Notes under the pieces: generated by a model
What the model was told of the DNA's origin: nothing
The model's input: only the letters and a program-made list of their open reading frames with translations
Databases searched by the model: none
Assembly (NCBI RefSeq): GCF_949987535.1
Contig: NC_080082.1
Coordinates: 29,739,164 to 29,803,163, forward strand
Source of the DNA: Balaenoptera acutorostrata
Lineage: Eukaryota; Chordata; Mammalia; Artiodactyla; Balaenopteridae
Direction: 5' to 3'
Length of the DNA: 64,000 nt
In this document: piece after piece, positions 45,930-58,795 of the stretch
How positions within the stretch are numbered: the first letter of the stretch is position 1
How the letters are laid out: each line of letters starts with the position of its first letter
Translations under genes and position numbers: made by a program

Positions 45930-48700
45930 AGATGAGGTTCCTCTTAAACTCAGGCAGGGGGAAGACTAGGAACAAATAAACAAGCAACTAAATCAGCTAT
46001 CAATAGATACTGACAAAGCCTTGCAGACAATACCAGAGCAGTGGGTTAACTCAGAAAACCTGGGAAGGGCCCTTTAGTTGGGTGCTCGGCAACGCCTTCT
46101 CCAAGGCCTCCCCAATGAGACCAAAAGGTGAGAGGGACCTAGGTCGGCAGGGAGCAGGGAGGGATGACTCAGGCAGAGGAAGCACCGTGTGGGTTGGAGG
46201 GAGCGAGCAGCAAGGGGCATTGCCTCCCAGGGGTGTGGCCAAGGGCAGGGAGAGGAAGTGGAGAGGTGGACGGTGGCCTAATTTTAATCTGCTTCTTGGC
46301 CGCCCTGAAGAGGATGGCATTTACTCAATGCAGTGAGAAAGCCACTGAGGCCTTTATACAGTGAACAGCACAATCAAAGTTGTATTGAAAGGGTCTGTCC
46401 AACACTGTGTGCAGAGTGGTGGGCAGGGGTGGGGCCGGGAGGTCCTGGAGGCACCGGAAGAGAAGAGGGGGCAGTGAGGAAGGGGGGCTGAGGCCTTCCT
46501 CACAGGCAGGCGGAGGAGGACAGCAGGAGCAAAGGGTGGTTTTAACGACGGAGTCTAAATCACACCCTGAAAGAACAGTCTGGGGACATTTTCTGATCTT
46601 GACAAAATGCAAAGAAATACTGAAAGAGTAAATGGACCTGCTCTCTCTAGTTCCTTACGCACGTGACTGCCCTGGCTCAGAAAACTGCCTAAACTTCCCA
46701 GTCCTGCTGGGAACCCTGCTGGGCCCCTCTGTGTCTTTCAAAGTGGGCCAAACAGGCTCCATGCCCCTGGACCACCCGGGGACGGACGGGCCGGCTCTCT
46801 GGATGAGTCTGTCTGTGAACAGGGCAGAACACAGAGCCTGGTGGTTCCTAAGAACATCCCCAAACCTCACCCTGTCAACAAAAACGTGACTTTTAGTGTG
46901 TGGGACAGGAGAAATCTCTATTCCTCAAAAGCCAGTTATTGAGTGGGAGAGACTCTCATATTAATCTCCAGAGACGATATTTTTTAACGCAGAAGCGTGA
47001 GCTCTAACTTTAGCACTGTGAACTTCTTTTCTATCAATTTAGGAGAGAACATGAATCGGCTCTTGCACATCTCAATCTTCCCTGTCGCACTTGGTACAGG
47101 GACCATTCTTTGGGCCTCCGCTTTGCCTTCTGTACGACGCGTGCAGTGTTTCCCAACGTCTACTTCTGTTCTGATGTTCTGCGTCCTTACTGAGGGGGAG
47201 TGATGAAATGGACTGAACAGCAGTATAAGTGGACGTGAAGGAGATCCCTTGCGCAAATGGTGAGCCCCCGGTCTCACTGGGTCCTGGGGTGGGTGTGAGG
47301 GCTGCTGTTGACCGGGAAGGAATCCAGTGATAGGGGAAGGCCGGAGCAGGACGGTCTGGCTGCCGCGAAGCACTCACCTAGCAGGGTGGAATTAACTTTT
47401 CCTGACTTCTCCTGTTGTGTTGGTCACCAGGGGTCTCTGGAAAGCCTTCATTACTCTCCAAGTGTCTGATTTTCTTTTTTCCATTTCTTATTTTTTCCTG
47501 TTACCTTCAGACTTGGAAATTATCTCAGTGACTCAGCCATTTGACTTCTTATTAATTCCAGGATCCCGTGTCCTATCTGTCCATTTTCCTTCCTGTTTCT
47601 CAGAAGCCTGGCTTGTACTTTAACTCTTCCTGGCAGCCACAAATTAAGGCACAGTCAGTGACTTCCTGCTACCTTCGCCTCGAAAGTATCGTGGTCCCGG
47701 CTCACTTTCCACTCGTCGTAGTTCCTGTGCTGAGAGCTCTGAGTCCCATTTCTAGAGTGGAAAGAGAATTCTGAAGTTTCTGCATATCTTCTAAAACGAA
47801 ACAAAATCAAACCCCAAACAAACAAAAAACAAGACCCCAAATAAATCAGGTCAATTGAACTGTGGCTAGTAAGATAAATCACAGGATTTCTAGGATGGAT
47901 GGCACTCCAGAGCCTGTCCAAAGTGATGCTTCTCTCCACCATATAATCTCCAAACGGTGGGCACTGAACGTGTGCTTGGATGCCTCCCGTGACGGAGTGC
48001 TCACTTCTTCCATAGGCAAGCGACTCCACCTTTAGACCTCTCTGATTGCTAGGGGAGTCGTTTCCCTATAACTTCCACCTGCTGACCCTGGGTTTAACCC
48101 TTGGATCCTCACAAAAGAAGCTACTTCCCTCCAACTGTAACAACGGGGCAGGTATTTGAGGACAGGGACAACTACTCCCTCTCCCTCCCTTTCACCACGC
48201 CCACGCACCTTGGGTTTTCTCTTCTCTGGGCCAGGCATCCAGCCCCAATGCCTTTAACTGTGTCTTAAGAGACTGATTCCAAATCATAGCTCCTGGAATT
48301 GCCTCTGGAATTCAGCAGCTGCTAGGGACATCAACGCTAATTGCTTAAGAGGCCACAGGGACACATTTCTTCCCCTCCCAGCCCTTGACTTTCTCAGGTT
48401 TCCTTGATCCGGTTTGTAACTATCGCATCCCAGTGAAATGCAAACATTCACACTGTTTCACTGCCCCAGAGAGACCTGCCCGTTCTCCGCACCAGAGAAG
48501 GCCATAACCCTTTGTGATCACTTAGGAAGGTGCCTAAGGGCCACTAAAGCAGCTGTGGCCACGCACAGCCAGAAGTCAGGGTGGATGGTGGAAGGAGTTA
48601 ACCTCTGTTACAGAGCGTCACCAACCAGTGCCTTTATGGGCCCACCTTGAGGTCCCAGCGTTTTACTTGGCCCACCCAGTGCTTCACAGATCAGGAAATT
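45930..48700. other. Gene-free stretch
   Basis: This is mostly single-copy-looking sequence with no repeat that I can name and no coding frame with recognisable homology. 46,260-46,390 is relatively AT-balanced and could be conserved, but I have no direct support. Confidence 0.4.
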
Positions 48701-48723
48701 TCACATAAAAATCTAGGTCTCTG

Positions 48724-48988
48724 CAGAGAAAACAAACTTATTGTTATCAAAGGGGAAGGGATGTGGGGGGAGGGATAAATTGGAAGTATGGGATTGATAA
48801 GATGCACACTACCATATATAAAATAGATATACAACAAGGATTTACTGTATAGCACAGGAACTATATTCAGTATCTTGTAATTAACTATAATGGAAAAGAA
48901 TAGAAAAAAAAATTCGGATAACTGAATCACTTTGCTGTACACCTGAAACTAACACAATATTGTAAATAAACTATACTTCAATTAAGAA
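48724..48988 (+). mobile_element. Short 5'-truncated L1 tail (different subfamily)
   Basis: 265 bases of L1 3' UTR ('tactgtatagcacaggaact', 'gtacacctgaaactaacaca') are flanked by a perfect 17-bp duplication aaaaatctaggtctctg (48707-48723, 48989-49005). Confidence 0.93.
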
Positions 48989-49574
48989 AAAAATCTAGGT
49001 CTCTGGCTTCCCATAAAGCTTGGGGAGTTATGTCTGGCCACCCTGAGTTTTGGAGAGGGCAGGAGCTCTCCAGTTCACTCCAGACCCCTTATTTCTTGAC
49101 GGCTGTACTCACTTCCCTCTCTGCAGAGCCTCTGTGGTTTTTGAGTTTGCAACCATGGCCCTCGGCCCTTCCACTTCTTTGTCACCAGTGTTGACCCTGC
49201 GATGTGGTGCTGCCTGGGAAAGAGTTATCGCTTTGCCTCTACACGGGGCTTTCCATGTGCACTGACCTCCCCAGCCATCGCTGGCCCTCTGTCTGAATTC
49301 CTACCTATGTCAGTGTTGCCAGGTGATTCCTGACCAGGTCAGGTGCCTTTGGTCCATCCTCCTGGTCTAGCATTTGAACCTGACCAGATGTTCTGCTGAA
49401 ATAGGCAGGAGGGATGGGGAAAGAACCATGGGTTACCAGGCTAATCTGAGTGTTAATTAACCAGTTGCCCTGAGAACGTGTGGTCACGTGCTTCTCTGGT
49501 GGAGGCCTGGGAATCTGAAGGGCTGTTGCTGAATCTTGTTCAGCGCCATCTTTGGAAACAATACATTTACCAGA

Positions 49575-50035
49575 AAGGACTGTATGAATTTCCTAGGGCT
49601 GCTGTAACAAAGTACCACAAACTGGAGGCTTTAAACAACAGTTACTGTCTCATGATTCTGGAGGCTGGAAGTCTCAAATCAAGGTGTCTGCAGGGCCTTG
49701 CCCCCTCTGAAGGCTCCAGAAAAGAATCCTTCCTTGCCTCACATCTTCCTGCGTTTGAAGGTAATCCTTGGAGTTCATTGGCTTGGAACTGCATGGCTCC
49801 AATGTCTGCCACCACCAAGTGGTTGTCTTCTCCCTGTAGGTGTGTGTCCAAGTTTTTCTCTTCTTATAGAGACACAAGTCATGGTGGACTTGGGCTCACC
49901 CTAACGAACTCATCTTAAATTAATTACATCTGCAAAGACCCTCTTTCCAAATAGCTGCACATTCTGAGTACTTGGGGTTAGGACTTCAACATATCTTCTT
50001 TGGGGGACCCATTCAACCCACAACAAGTACCAAGA
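49575..50035 (+). mobile_element. Old LTR-like repeat
   Basis: 'tttcctagggctgctgtaac', 'gattctggaggctggaagtc', 'ccttccttgcctcacatctt', 'ctcatcttaaattaattaca' and 'gaccctctttccaaatagct' form a common mammalian repeat of about 450 bp. The family name is not assigned. Confidence 0.6.
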
Positions 50036-51235
50036 TCTCTTCCACTTCTAGCCATTGCTGTCTTCAATCCAATGGCTGAAGGATGTCCTCAATGACAAAG
50101 GCAATTGAAATGTTGCCATGAATGACCCAAGACTAACAGTGCCCGTCAGCTACTCTGGTCCACCCAGAGGTCCTTTAAGGGGCAGACAGGGATGCCAGCT
50201 GCAGTGTTTAATCCCATTTAATCTGTATGATGCTGCTCTGGCCGGGATGTCTGTGCACGCCTGGTGCTAGATAACGCACCAGCCTACCCGGGCAGTACGA
50301 GGTTGGGTTCCAAAGCTCAGGACCCTGAGAGTTGCCATGTACTTTTTCTTCCCTAGAGAGGAGTAAATATTCTGAGTTGTTCCAGATGGAGGCTGAAGGC
50401 TTTCTGGTGGCTTCTCCTGATCGGGCTTAGGTGAAGGACCCTGGACCTCTGGTGGCGTCAGAATTGAAGGTTGGTCTTCTTTCCTTATGTGACACAGCCT
50501 CAGACCAAATACATTCAGTTCAGATGATATAATGATATTTGGATTTTTTTCCTAGTACACTAGTTATAAAAAAAAAATGAAAATTTGACTGCTATTGGAA
50601 TGGCTTTATTAGTGGATATTGGGGACAAGCGGGAAGCCACAGCTTAGCTTTCCTTTATGATTCAAGGGGAAAAAATAACTGGTTTGATTCAAGCTCTAGA
50701 ATATGAGCTTGATTTTTTTTCCAGTTTGGAGTTCTGGTTCATGTCACTGAAATATTCCATTGGGCAAGACTGAAAAGCACGCTTGTTCTGAGGAAAGGAA
50801 TTTATATTCCTCAGAAGTTGTCAATAGGGTGTTGAGTACCCAGCACATAGTAAGCACTCAACACACCCCCACTTCCTGCACCCCCAAACCCCCATCCAAA
50901 CTGCACCATCCAAACTGCATTAAGAGCTATCATTTGACCACACCTGGGATGAATCAAAGAGTGTCCCTTCTCTACTTCTTCTTGGCTGCCTTTTCGAGGG
51001 AGAATGAGCACCCGTCTCTCCTATTCTCCCTGGTCTTACCTCTGCCTCTCCCCATACATCTGCAAAATGGGTGTCCCAGGGCATGAGAACAACTTAGGCA
51101 AGTTCTTTGATAAGCTCTGAGATCCTTGGGAGAAAAATACCAGATTATATCCACCTGAGTCTCCAGCTTTCCCAAAGCTCAGACAATAATGTCAACTTTC
51201 AAGGAAATTACTTTATATTTGCATGGGATATTACA
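50036..51235. other. Gene-free stretch
   Basis: No gene or repeat is recognised. Short A-runs lie at 50,570-50,580. Confidence 0.4.
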
Positions 51236-51239
51236 CTTT

Positions 51240-51362
51240 GCAGGGTTTTCTCTCCCTCTCAGTCTCTCTGTCTTTGTCTTTCTCTCTCTCTCATGCCCAC
51301 TCACACGCATGTGGTCTCTCTCTGTCACACACACACACACTCACTCACACACACTCACCACA
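51240..51362 (+). repeat. (CT)n/(CA)n simple repeat
   Basis: CT-rich runs pass into (ca)n with an interruption at 51,301-51,325. Confidence 0.85.
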
Positions 51363-51409
51363 CGAGGTTGGCCTGAACTGACTCACAAAATCTCAGTAAC
51401 GTTATGTAA

Positions 51410-51540
51410 ATGAAGTAACATCACCATTTTACAGATAAGGAAACCGAGTCCCAGGGAGGGTAAGGGATGTGGCAATAAGTCAGAGGATGAACACAGGGAT
51501 CAGAAGCTAAGTGTCCTCACCCTGGCATTCTTCCTCCTGC
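51410..51540 (-). repeat. MIR fragment
   Basis: 'ccattttacagataaggaaa' and 'cgagtcccagggagggtaag' fit reverse MIR. Confidence 0.55.
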
Positions 51541-51544
51541 ATTA

Positions 51545-53700
51545 CCGGCCTGCTTAGTGGGCAGTGAGCTGAAGCAAAAATGGAGGGTGGGATGGGGAAG
51601 TCTTGAGCTCTAGGAAGGGCCCCTCCTGGATTCTTTCCCATGCTGCCACACTCTGCAGCCTTTTCTGCAGTGTGCAGAAGTCCCCACGTCCCCCATCCTG
51701 CTCAAATGTGCATGGAAGACCTGGCCCCAAGCCTGATTAAGCTCTCTGGGAATAAACAAGTCTTTTCCTCCCACCCCCAGATCACTCCACCTCCCCTCTC
51801 CAAGATGACCCCACCCTAGAGTCCCAAGCATCATTGCTGTCAATGGACTGGGGCTGGGGGACCTCTGCAAGAACTCATCCATAAACACACAGACCATAGC
51901 TGAGGAAGTATGGGCCTTTGGTGTGTGGCTCAAGGGCTGCCATGTGAGGGATCAAAGCAAAGGAGGTCTCCATTCAAGGTCACAGTACCACTTCTACCCT
52001 TAGGTGGACTTCACGAGCATCTTGAGCCCTCTCCCATCTCTTGTCGCATCAGCTTTCTCCAAAGGCACTGTGTGGTCGACAAAGCCATGATGATGATTTC
52101 CTTTTAGAGAGGCAGAAATTGAGCTCAGAGAGATGGAAGTGGCTTCTTGCTGGCGTGTGGGAATCAGAGTTGACCTATGAGTTAGAGGACTTGGAACACT
52201 AAGCCAGCTTGGTCCCCAGAACTGTGGGAACTCTGCCCCCAGAGCTGGATCCAGCAGTGACTTCGCCTCATGGGGTCTCAGCTTCCTCATTTGTTAAGGA
52301 GGCCTAATGTTTCTTTTGAGACACTGCTAGTAGGATCCAAATAGGTAGCTTCATTTTGATAGTACCTTGAGAATCATTAAAAAAAAAACACAACTTTCTG
52401 GACCCATCATTCAAATGATCTACTGATTCAATGAATGAATGGAGACAAAGTTAAGGTATATGTGTGACTATTATGAGTGAGCTCAAGGCAGAAAACAAAA
52501 TCATTCTCCAAAAATGTCCTCTGAGGGTCAGGACCCATGATCTGGTTCCTTCACTTCTGAGCCATTTATGGTTTACGTTTGAATGTTCCCACAACTGTTC
52601 TGCATTTGCCAACATTTCAAGCAGGCATTGCAGGGTGATGATGGGGAAAGGGGCAGTTCTGGCAGATTCAAAAGCAGCTTACTAGCAGGTTGGGTTTCTG
52701 TTTACACAGAATTTAAACAAAGAGCCAAACTGTCACTGGGGAAAGTGACAGTGCTTCTCTCTCAGAATTTCTGTGTTTTGTTTCTTCACCAAGCAACTCT
52801 GAGGTTGAGAGTATTCAGTTACTTATTTGTCCAGAAATATCATGGCAGAGTTGAGGAGATAATGCGAGGCCTATAAATGTGGCAGAATTTGGATGAAGAG
52901 GAAATGTGCTATGTAAAGACGACACTGATACGGTATGATAGGGTTGGGGGATTATTGAACAAATGATGGATTCTACTGCAGGTTGAATCTATTGCCTGAG
53001 AAAACACCTTTGTTCAAATAAATTTCCTGTATTGGAAATCCGTTTTAGTCTCCTAAACTTTTCCCTGTTCATTTTATTTGACAAATCATTTGTTCTCCTC
53101 CACCCTGTGCGTCTGAAAGGAAAGTAACCCTGAATGGAGTGAAAAGTGATTTCAGCAGGCCCCGCCAATGCTGTTCATGAGGCCTGTGTTTACCTTTCAA
53201 AGGAACTTGCTTTTCCGTAACAATTGTGCCGAGCACAGAGATTTTGCTTCAATTATCTCAATTTAATTTGGAGCGCCTTCTAGTTTAAAACACTGACAAG
53301 CAGGTGATTGAATCTAAGAAACCTGGAAAAATTTGCAAGTTTGTATTATGAATGTTTTTCACTGAAGAAAACTCTCTGTGTGTGTAAAATATATTTAGGG
53401 GAAACTTCAGGCTTTTCTACTATAGAGAAGTGGATTACAATTCAGCAATGCTATTCAAACAACCACTTTGGAAGGGATTCTTTCCTTCCCCCACCTCCCC
53501 AAATTATCCAAATAATTATCCAAATAATAATACTCCCCAAATGAGTTCCCCAAATTATCACTCACTTGAATTTTCTCCATCAGACACATATGCTTCATCT
53601 TTCTATATGGCAAAAATGCATCCAACAACTTGTGAAGCTATCTACTGGGAAAATCAGTCTGGGTTAAAACTTACTAATGTTAAGAATAAGAAAGTATATC
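51545..53700. other. Gene-free stretch with a candidate regulatory core
   Basis: No gene is recognised. 52,970-53,330 is AT-rich and repeat-free (see findings). 53,500-53,570 is a degenerate 'caaattatc' tandem-like stretch. Confidence 0.4.
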
Positions 53701-53809
53701 ATTAAGATTGTACAGACTTCAAAAGGATAACACAGGAATATTAAGAACAAATTTACTGTAATAAATTCAACAACTTAAGTAAAATAAATAAATTCCTTGA
53801 AAAATGCAA

Positions 53810-56110
53810 CTTATACTGACTCCACCAAATGCTAGTGAGAATGTAGAGCCTTCAGGGTTCTTATCTATTGCTGATGGGAATGTAAATTGGTACAGCTACT
53901 TTGGGAAAAACGTTTTATAGTCTTATGCTTTTGGTGTCAAGTCTCAAAACTCTTTGCCTATCCATAGAGCCCAAAGATTTTCTCATACATTTTCCTCTGA
54001 AAGTTTTATAGTTTTGCATTTTACATTTAAATCTGTGATCATTTTGAGTTATTCTTTGTATAGGGTGTGAGGTTTAGGTTGAAGTTCATGTGATACTCTG
54101 CAAGTAAATTAACTACCTGGCAGAACAAAACTCAAAATTCTGTTAAGGATGATGGCCAAATCTAGACACTCAATACAGTGGCATCTATAATGTATAGGAT
54201 ATAGTACAAAATTACTTTCATAAATAAATTGTACACATTTGTGTACAAAATAATTTGTTTAAAGACACGTGAAGAAGGAAAATATGACCTATTACCAGGA
54301 GAAGAATCAGCCAATATAAATAGACCCAGGAATGACAGAAATGATGAAATAGGAAACAAGGACTTTGAAACTACTATTATAATTATATTCCAGAAGGTTA
54401 AGAAATCTATGAACATAATGAGGGAAACAAATAAGGATTTCTCATTAGCCAAATATAAACTAAGAAAAGAACCAAACGAAAATTCTAGAAGCAAAAGTTG
54501 CAGTATCTGAAATGAAACATCTGCTGTGCAGATTAGATGAAGAAGAATCAGTGAACCTGAAATAAGAGCAACAGAAATGACCAAAATTGAAGCACACTGA
54601 GAAAGACTGAAAAAATATCCCACCACTTGAGGTCCAACTCAGTGACCTGTGGGATAATCCAAGCAGTCTAACATATGTGTAATTGGAGGAGAGAAAAGAG
54701 AAATATGAGGGGCAGAAAAGTTATTTGAAAAATATAATAGCTGAAAAATTTTCCAATATGATGAACTCTAAACCTACAGATCCAAGAAGTTCAATAAACC
54801 TCTAGAGGATAGCATGAAGAAAATCACACCAAGGCAAATCACAAAATTTCTCAAAAATTTCTCAACGGTAATAAAGAAAAAATGTTAAAAGTAGCCTGAT
54901 GGTGAAAATACATTATATACAAGAGAGCTATGAAAAGAAATATTTCTAACTTTCATCAGAGACAATAAAAGGAAGAAGACAATGGGATCTTTAAAGTACT
55001 GAAAGGAAAAAAAAAGTTAACCTAGAATTCTGTATCCAGCAAAAATATTCTTCAAAAAGGAAGGCAAAATAAAGACATATTTAGACAAAAGAAAGCTGAG
55101 AGAATTTATTGTCAGGAGACTTGCACTACAGGAATTGTTTAAGGACACTCTCCAGGCTTAAGAAAAACGATGGAAAGGTGGAATTACAAAGAGAAATAAA
55201 GGGTGCCAGGGACAGTAAATATGTAGATAAATAGATCTCTTTTTCTAAATTTTTAACTTGACTATTCAGAGCAAAAATGATAAAAGTGTCTTGTGGGATT
55301 TAAAACACACAGAAGATATATTACAATAGCACAAATGATGGGATGGAGTGAATTGGAAGTATATTTGTAAGGTTCCTATGTTATAAGTGAAAAGTATACT
55401 ATTATTTGAAAGTAAACTATATTAATTTAAAGATATATATTGTAAGCTCTGGAGCAACCACTAAAAATAAATAAGTACAGCTAAGAAGGCAAAAGAAAAT
55501 AAGATAATAAATTACCAAAAAATATTGATTAATCCAAAATAAATCAGGAAAGGAGGAAAAAAGATCAAAGAAGATCAAAGAAAGTCAGACAAGATAAAAA
55601 AGCAAGACCCAAACAGACCACAAAACACTTATTTAAGAGATGCATATTAAATATAAAGTAAAAAGATAGAAAAAGGTAAACATGCAAACACTAAGAAAGT
55701 TGGTGTGGTTGAAGTGGATATGTTAACAGAACAAGTATTACTGGAATTAAAGAGGAATATTCATGATGATAAAAAGGTTATTTTATCAAAACTATGTAAC
55801 AATTGAAAATGATTATAAACCAATGGCAAACTCCAGACAAACTGACAGTTGCTAAAACCACAATTACAGTTGGAGATTTCAACATCCCTCTTCAATAATT
55901 AATAGAACAAGTAGACAAAAAAACAGTAAGAATAAAGAGGACTTATACAACACTATCAAATAACTGGATCTAACTTATGTTTCTAAAACATTACACCCAA
56001 CAACTGCAGAATACACATTCTTTTCTAGTACACATGGGACATTCACCAAGATATATCATAGGCTGGGCCATAAAATGAGTCTCAAATCATTTAAAAGAAT
56101 TGAAAGTTTT
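53810..56110 (+). mobile_element. Mosaic of ancient L1/HAL1 fragments
   Basis: A short plus-strand L1 piece (53,815-53,915: 'gctgatgggaatgtaaattg') is followed by a minus-strand L1 piece (about 53,930-54,100). Then a long plus-strand L1/HAL1 body follows, with 'aacctagaattctgtatcca' and 'ggcaaaataaagacatattt' at 55,020-55,085, ending in endonuclease-like ORF2 sequence ('acacatgggacattcaccaa') at 56,030. All frames are broken. Confidence 0.65.
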
Positions 56111-56302
56111 TAAAAAGTTATCAGAGGAGGATTTTTTCCCCCAACCTAGAACCCAGGCCATGACAGAAAAATTTCCTCATAGTCTTCCTTTACCAGAAGA
56201 TGAATTTTCGCAGTTCATTCTTTTATTGAGGGTGTAGCCCTTCAAGTGTCTTTTTTTTTTTTTCCTCCCCTGAGATCTCAGTTCCAAATCCCCACATCAT
56301 AT

Positions 56303-56309
56303 AAAAACC

Positions 56310-56346
<37 letters not shown>

Positions 56347-56348
56347 GT
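56303..56348 (+). mobile_element. Poly(A)-only insertion with target duplication
   Basis: An A-run of about 29 is bracketed by aaaaaccttgt (56303-56313) and its repeat ending at 56348. This looks like a retrotransposition event that left only the tail, or like slippage of an A-run. Confidence 0.6.
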
Positions 56349-56689
56349 CTTTTGTTTCCCATAGCCACAAAATACAACCCTTTTTGTTACTAAGACTGAT
56401 GAATGTCCCCAGGTCAACTGTAACTTACGCCTTCACACAGTTCTGGGTTCCAGCTCCCTTTTCATTTTTGGCCTTTGAGCATTTCCCTTAGTATTGTGCA
56501 TGCTCAGCTACACATTTCAAATATATTGGTGATATTTTATTCAACATTCTAGGGGTTTTGTGGCCAGAGGGTTCTCAGATTATCTAGTTTCCACGTTTCT
56601 GGAACCTGAAGCTTGTCATATAAGTTTTTACTTACTTTATGGGTTCAAGTTACCTTGGCCTAATCAAAAGTCCCTTCACTTAGAGCCAG

Positions 56690-56880
56690 GCAGCCTTGGG
56701 TTTGAATTCCAGCCCTGGTACTCACCAATTATGTAACTCTGAGCAAGTGACAAAACCTCTCTGAGCCTTATTTTCTATATTAGTTTTAGGGATCATAATC
56801 CCAGGTTTTCAAGTTTGTTGTAAAGATGATCTCTATTCTAAATACAATACAAGGCACAATAAGTGAAAGATAATGTTATC
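56690..56880 (+). repeat. MIR
   Basis: 'gggtttgaattccagccctg', 'tatgtaactctgagcaagtg' and 'acctctctgagccttatttt' fit forward MIR. Confidence 0.7.
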
Positions 56881-57003
56881 ATTATTCATTCTTCAAATAC
56901 TGAGCATTCACTGTCAGGTACACCCTCTAAGTGCAATGAATAACAGACAATAAATACACGAATAATACATTATATAAACATATTTTAATATATAAATATA
57001 TAT

Positions 57004-57025
57004 TTGTTATATATATATATAACAA
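57004..57025. repeat. 22-bp perfect AT palindrome
   Basis: ttgtta (57004-57009), a (TA)n centre and taacaa (57020-57025) are self-complementary; the flanks are AT-rich. Confidence 0.85.
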
Positions 57026-57179
57026 TAACAACAAAAACCCCAGAAGTTTAAGTGCACTACCAAAAAGGATAATGGGATTGAGACTGCCCATAGAGACAGA
57101 GTGAGCTTTTTGATTAGGTGATAGGAGATTCCCATTTGATGGTGTGACATTTGATTTAAAATCTGAATGAAGTCAAGAA

Positions 57180-57320
57180 TAAAAAATTTAGATGAGAGGT
57201 GATGGTTGCACAACTCTGTGAATAATATGCTAAAAAAGCTGAATTGTATACTTCACACGGGCGAATTGTATGGTGTGTGAATCATATCTTGATGAAGCTG
57301 TTTTTCTTTTTATTTTTTAA
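57180..57320 (+). mobile_element. Old L1 3' tail
   Basis: 'ggtgatggttgcacaactct', 'gctgaattgtatacttcaca' and 'atcatatcttgatgaagctg' fit L1M 3' ends. Confidence 0.65.
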
Positions 57321-57329
57321 GTCTGAAGG

Positions 57330-57620
57330 AAGAAGAGAAAACAAGGTGAAAATCTTTGGGAAAGAGCACTCCAGCTAGAGGGAACATCAGTACAGAGACC
57401 ATGAGGCTGGAAGGGACTTTCATCAGTTGGAGGAAAAGAAAGATGGGGTGGTGGGAGTTTAGTGAGGGAGGAGGTTGGAGATGGTGGAGATCTAGACTAT
57501 GGTAGGGGACAGACCAGGCAGGGCCTTGTAGGTCATGTTGAATACTTGAGATTTTATCCAAAGTGCAAAGGGTAGCCCTTGAAAACATTTAACTGGAGAA
57601 GTGATATCTGGTTTATGCTT
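57330..57620 (+). repeat. Ancient interspersed repeat
   Basis: 'gggaaagagcactccagcta', 'ggcagggccttgtaggtcat' and 'ttatccaaagtgcaaagggt' resemble a widespread mammalian repeat whose name I cannot give. Confidence 0.45.
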
Positions 57621-58126
57621 TCAAACAATACTTGTGCTTTCTATATGGCAAGAGGATATATAGGAGGGCAAAAAATATAAGCAGGGAGACCAGCAAAGGG
57701 AATGCTTCGCAACAGTTAGAACGAAGGTCCTAGATATTGGAATTCTGGCTTTGTCCTTGGTCCCTCAGACTCTCCTTTATTGATCATATACTTTATTCTG
57801 AGATGGAATTTATGCAGAGATGTGACGGAAAAGGCCACTGCAGCAGAGGGACCCATGAGAAGTAGAGAATTCATGCTCCACCACTACCCACAAAGGAAAA
57901 AGGTTACTGTAGTACCCTGGCATTCACCTCACCTTTGGTTTACAGTAACTTGGACTATTCCTACAGGAAGGTTTCAGGGTTTTCAGCTGACCTATCCTGG
58001 GCCACAATGAAGAGGGTCAGGAGGGTTCCCTTTTCTAGGCTGGGGTTGGCCAATCTTTTTCCCCATCTCAGCCACTGCTTGGAACCATTCTGAACTACCT
58101 CTGTCTCTCTTTAAGAACTAAGTCAA

Positions 58127-58476
58127 GGGCTTCCCTGGTGGCACAGTGGTTAAGAATCCGCCTGCCAATGCAGGGGACACGGGTTCGATCCCCAGTCCAG
58201 GAAGATCCCACATGCCGTGGAGCAACTGTGCGCCACAACTACTGAGCCTGCGCTCTAGAGCCCGTGAGCCACAACTACTGAGCCCCCGTGCCACAACTAC
58301 TGAGACCCGTGTGCCTAGAGCCCGTGCACCTCAACAAGAGAAGCCACCGCAATGAGAAGCCTGCGCATCACGACGAAGAGTAGCCCCCACTCGCCACAAC
58401 TAGAGAAAGCCCGCGCGCAGCAACGAAGACCCAATGCAGCCAAAAGATAAATAAATTAATTAATTAAAAAAAAAAA
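58127..58476 (+). mobile_element. CHR-type SINE
   Basis: Full-length copy ('gcttccctggtggcacagtg' to 'gacccaatgcagccaaaaga') with target duplication aagaactaagtcaa / aagaactaaatcaaa (58113-58126, from about 58477). There is one difference between the two sites. Confidence 0.92.
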
Positions 58477-58569
58477 AGAACTAAATCAAAATTTCCCACA
58501 AGTAGCAAAATACACGGGCAGATGCTCAATCTATAAATTTTATAAATCAGGCAGCTTTGCTGCTTTATA

Positions 58570-58795
58570 TAAATGATTAGAAGCATGGCCATTGGAATCA
58601 GACAAAATTAGGTTTAATTGCAAGCTCCACCACTTAATGAGTAACTTAGGGAGAGTTCTAAATTTTGTTTAGTAAAACTAGGGACAACAATACCTATGCT
58701 TCATTGAGTGTTTAAATGTGCTGATGTCTGTAAATCACTTAGCACAATGCCTGATACATAGTAAGGATGCCAGATTGGTAGTATTATTATTATTA
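58570..58795 (+). repeat. MIR
   Basis: 'tcagacaaaattaggtttaa', 'gtaaatcacttagcacaatg' and 'cctgatacatagtaaggatg' fit forward MIR. Confidence 0.65.
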
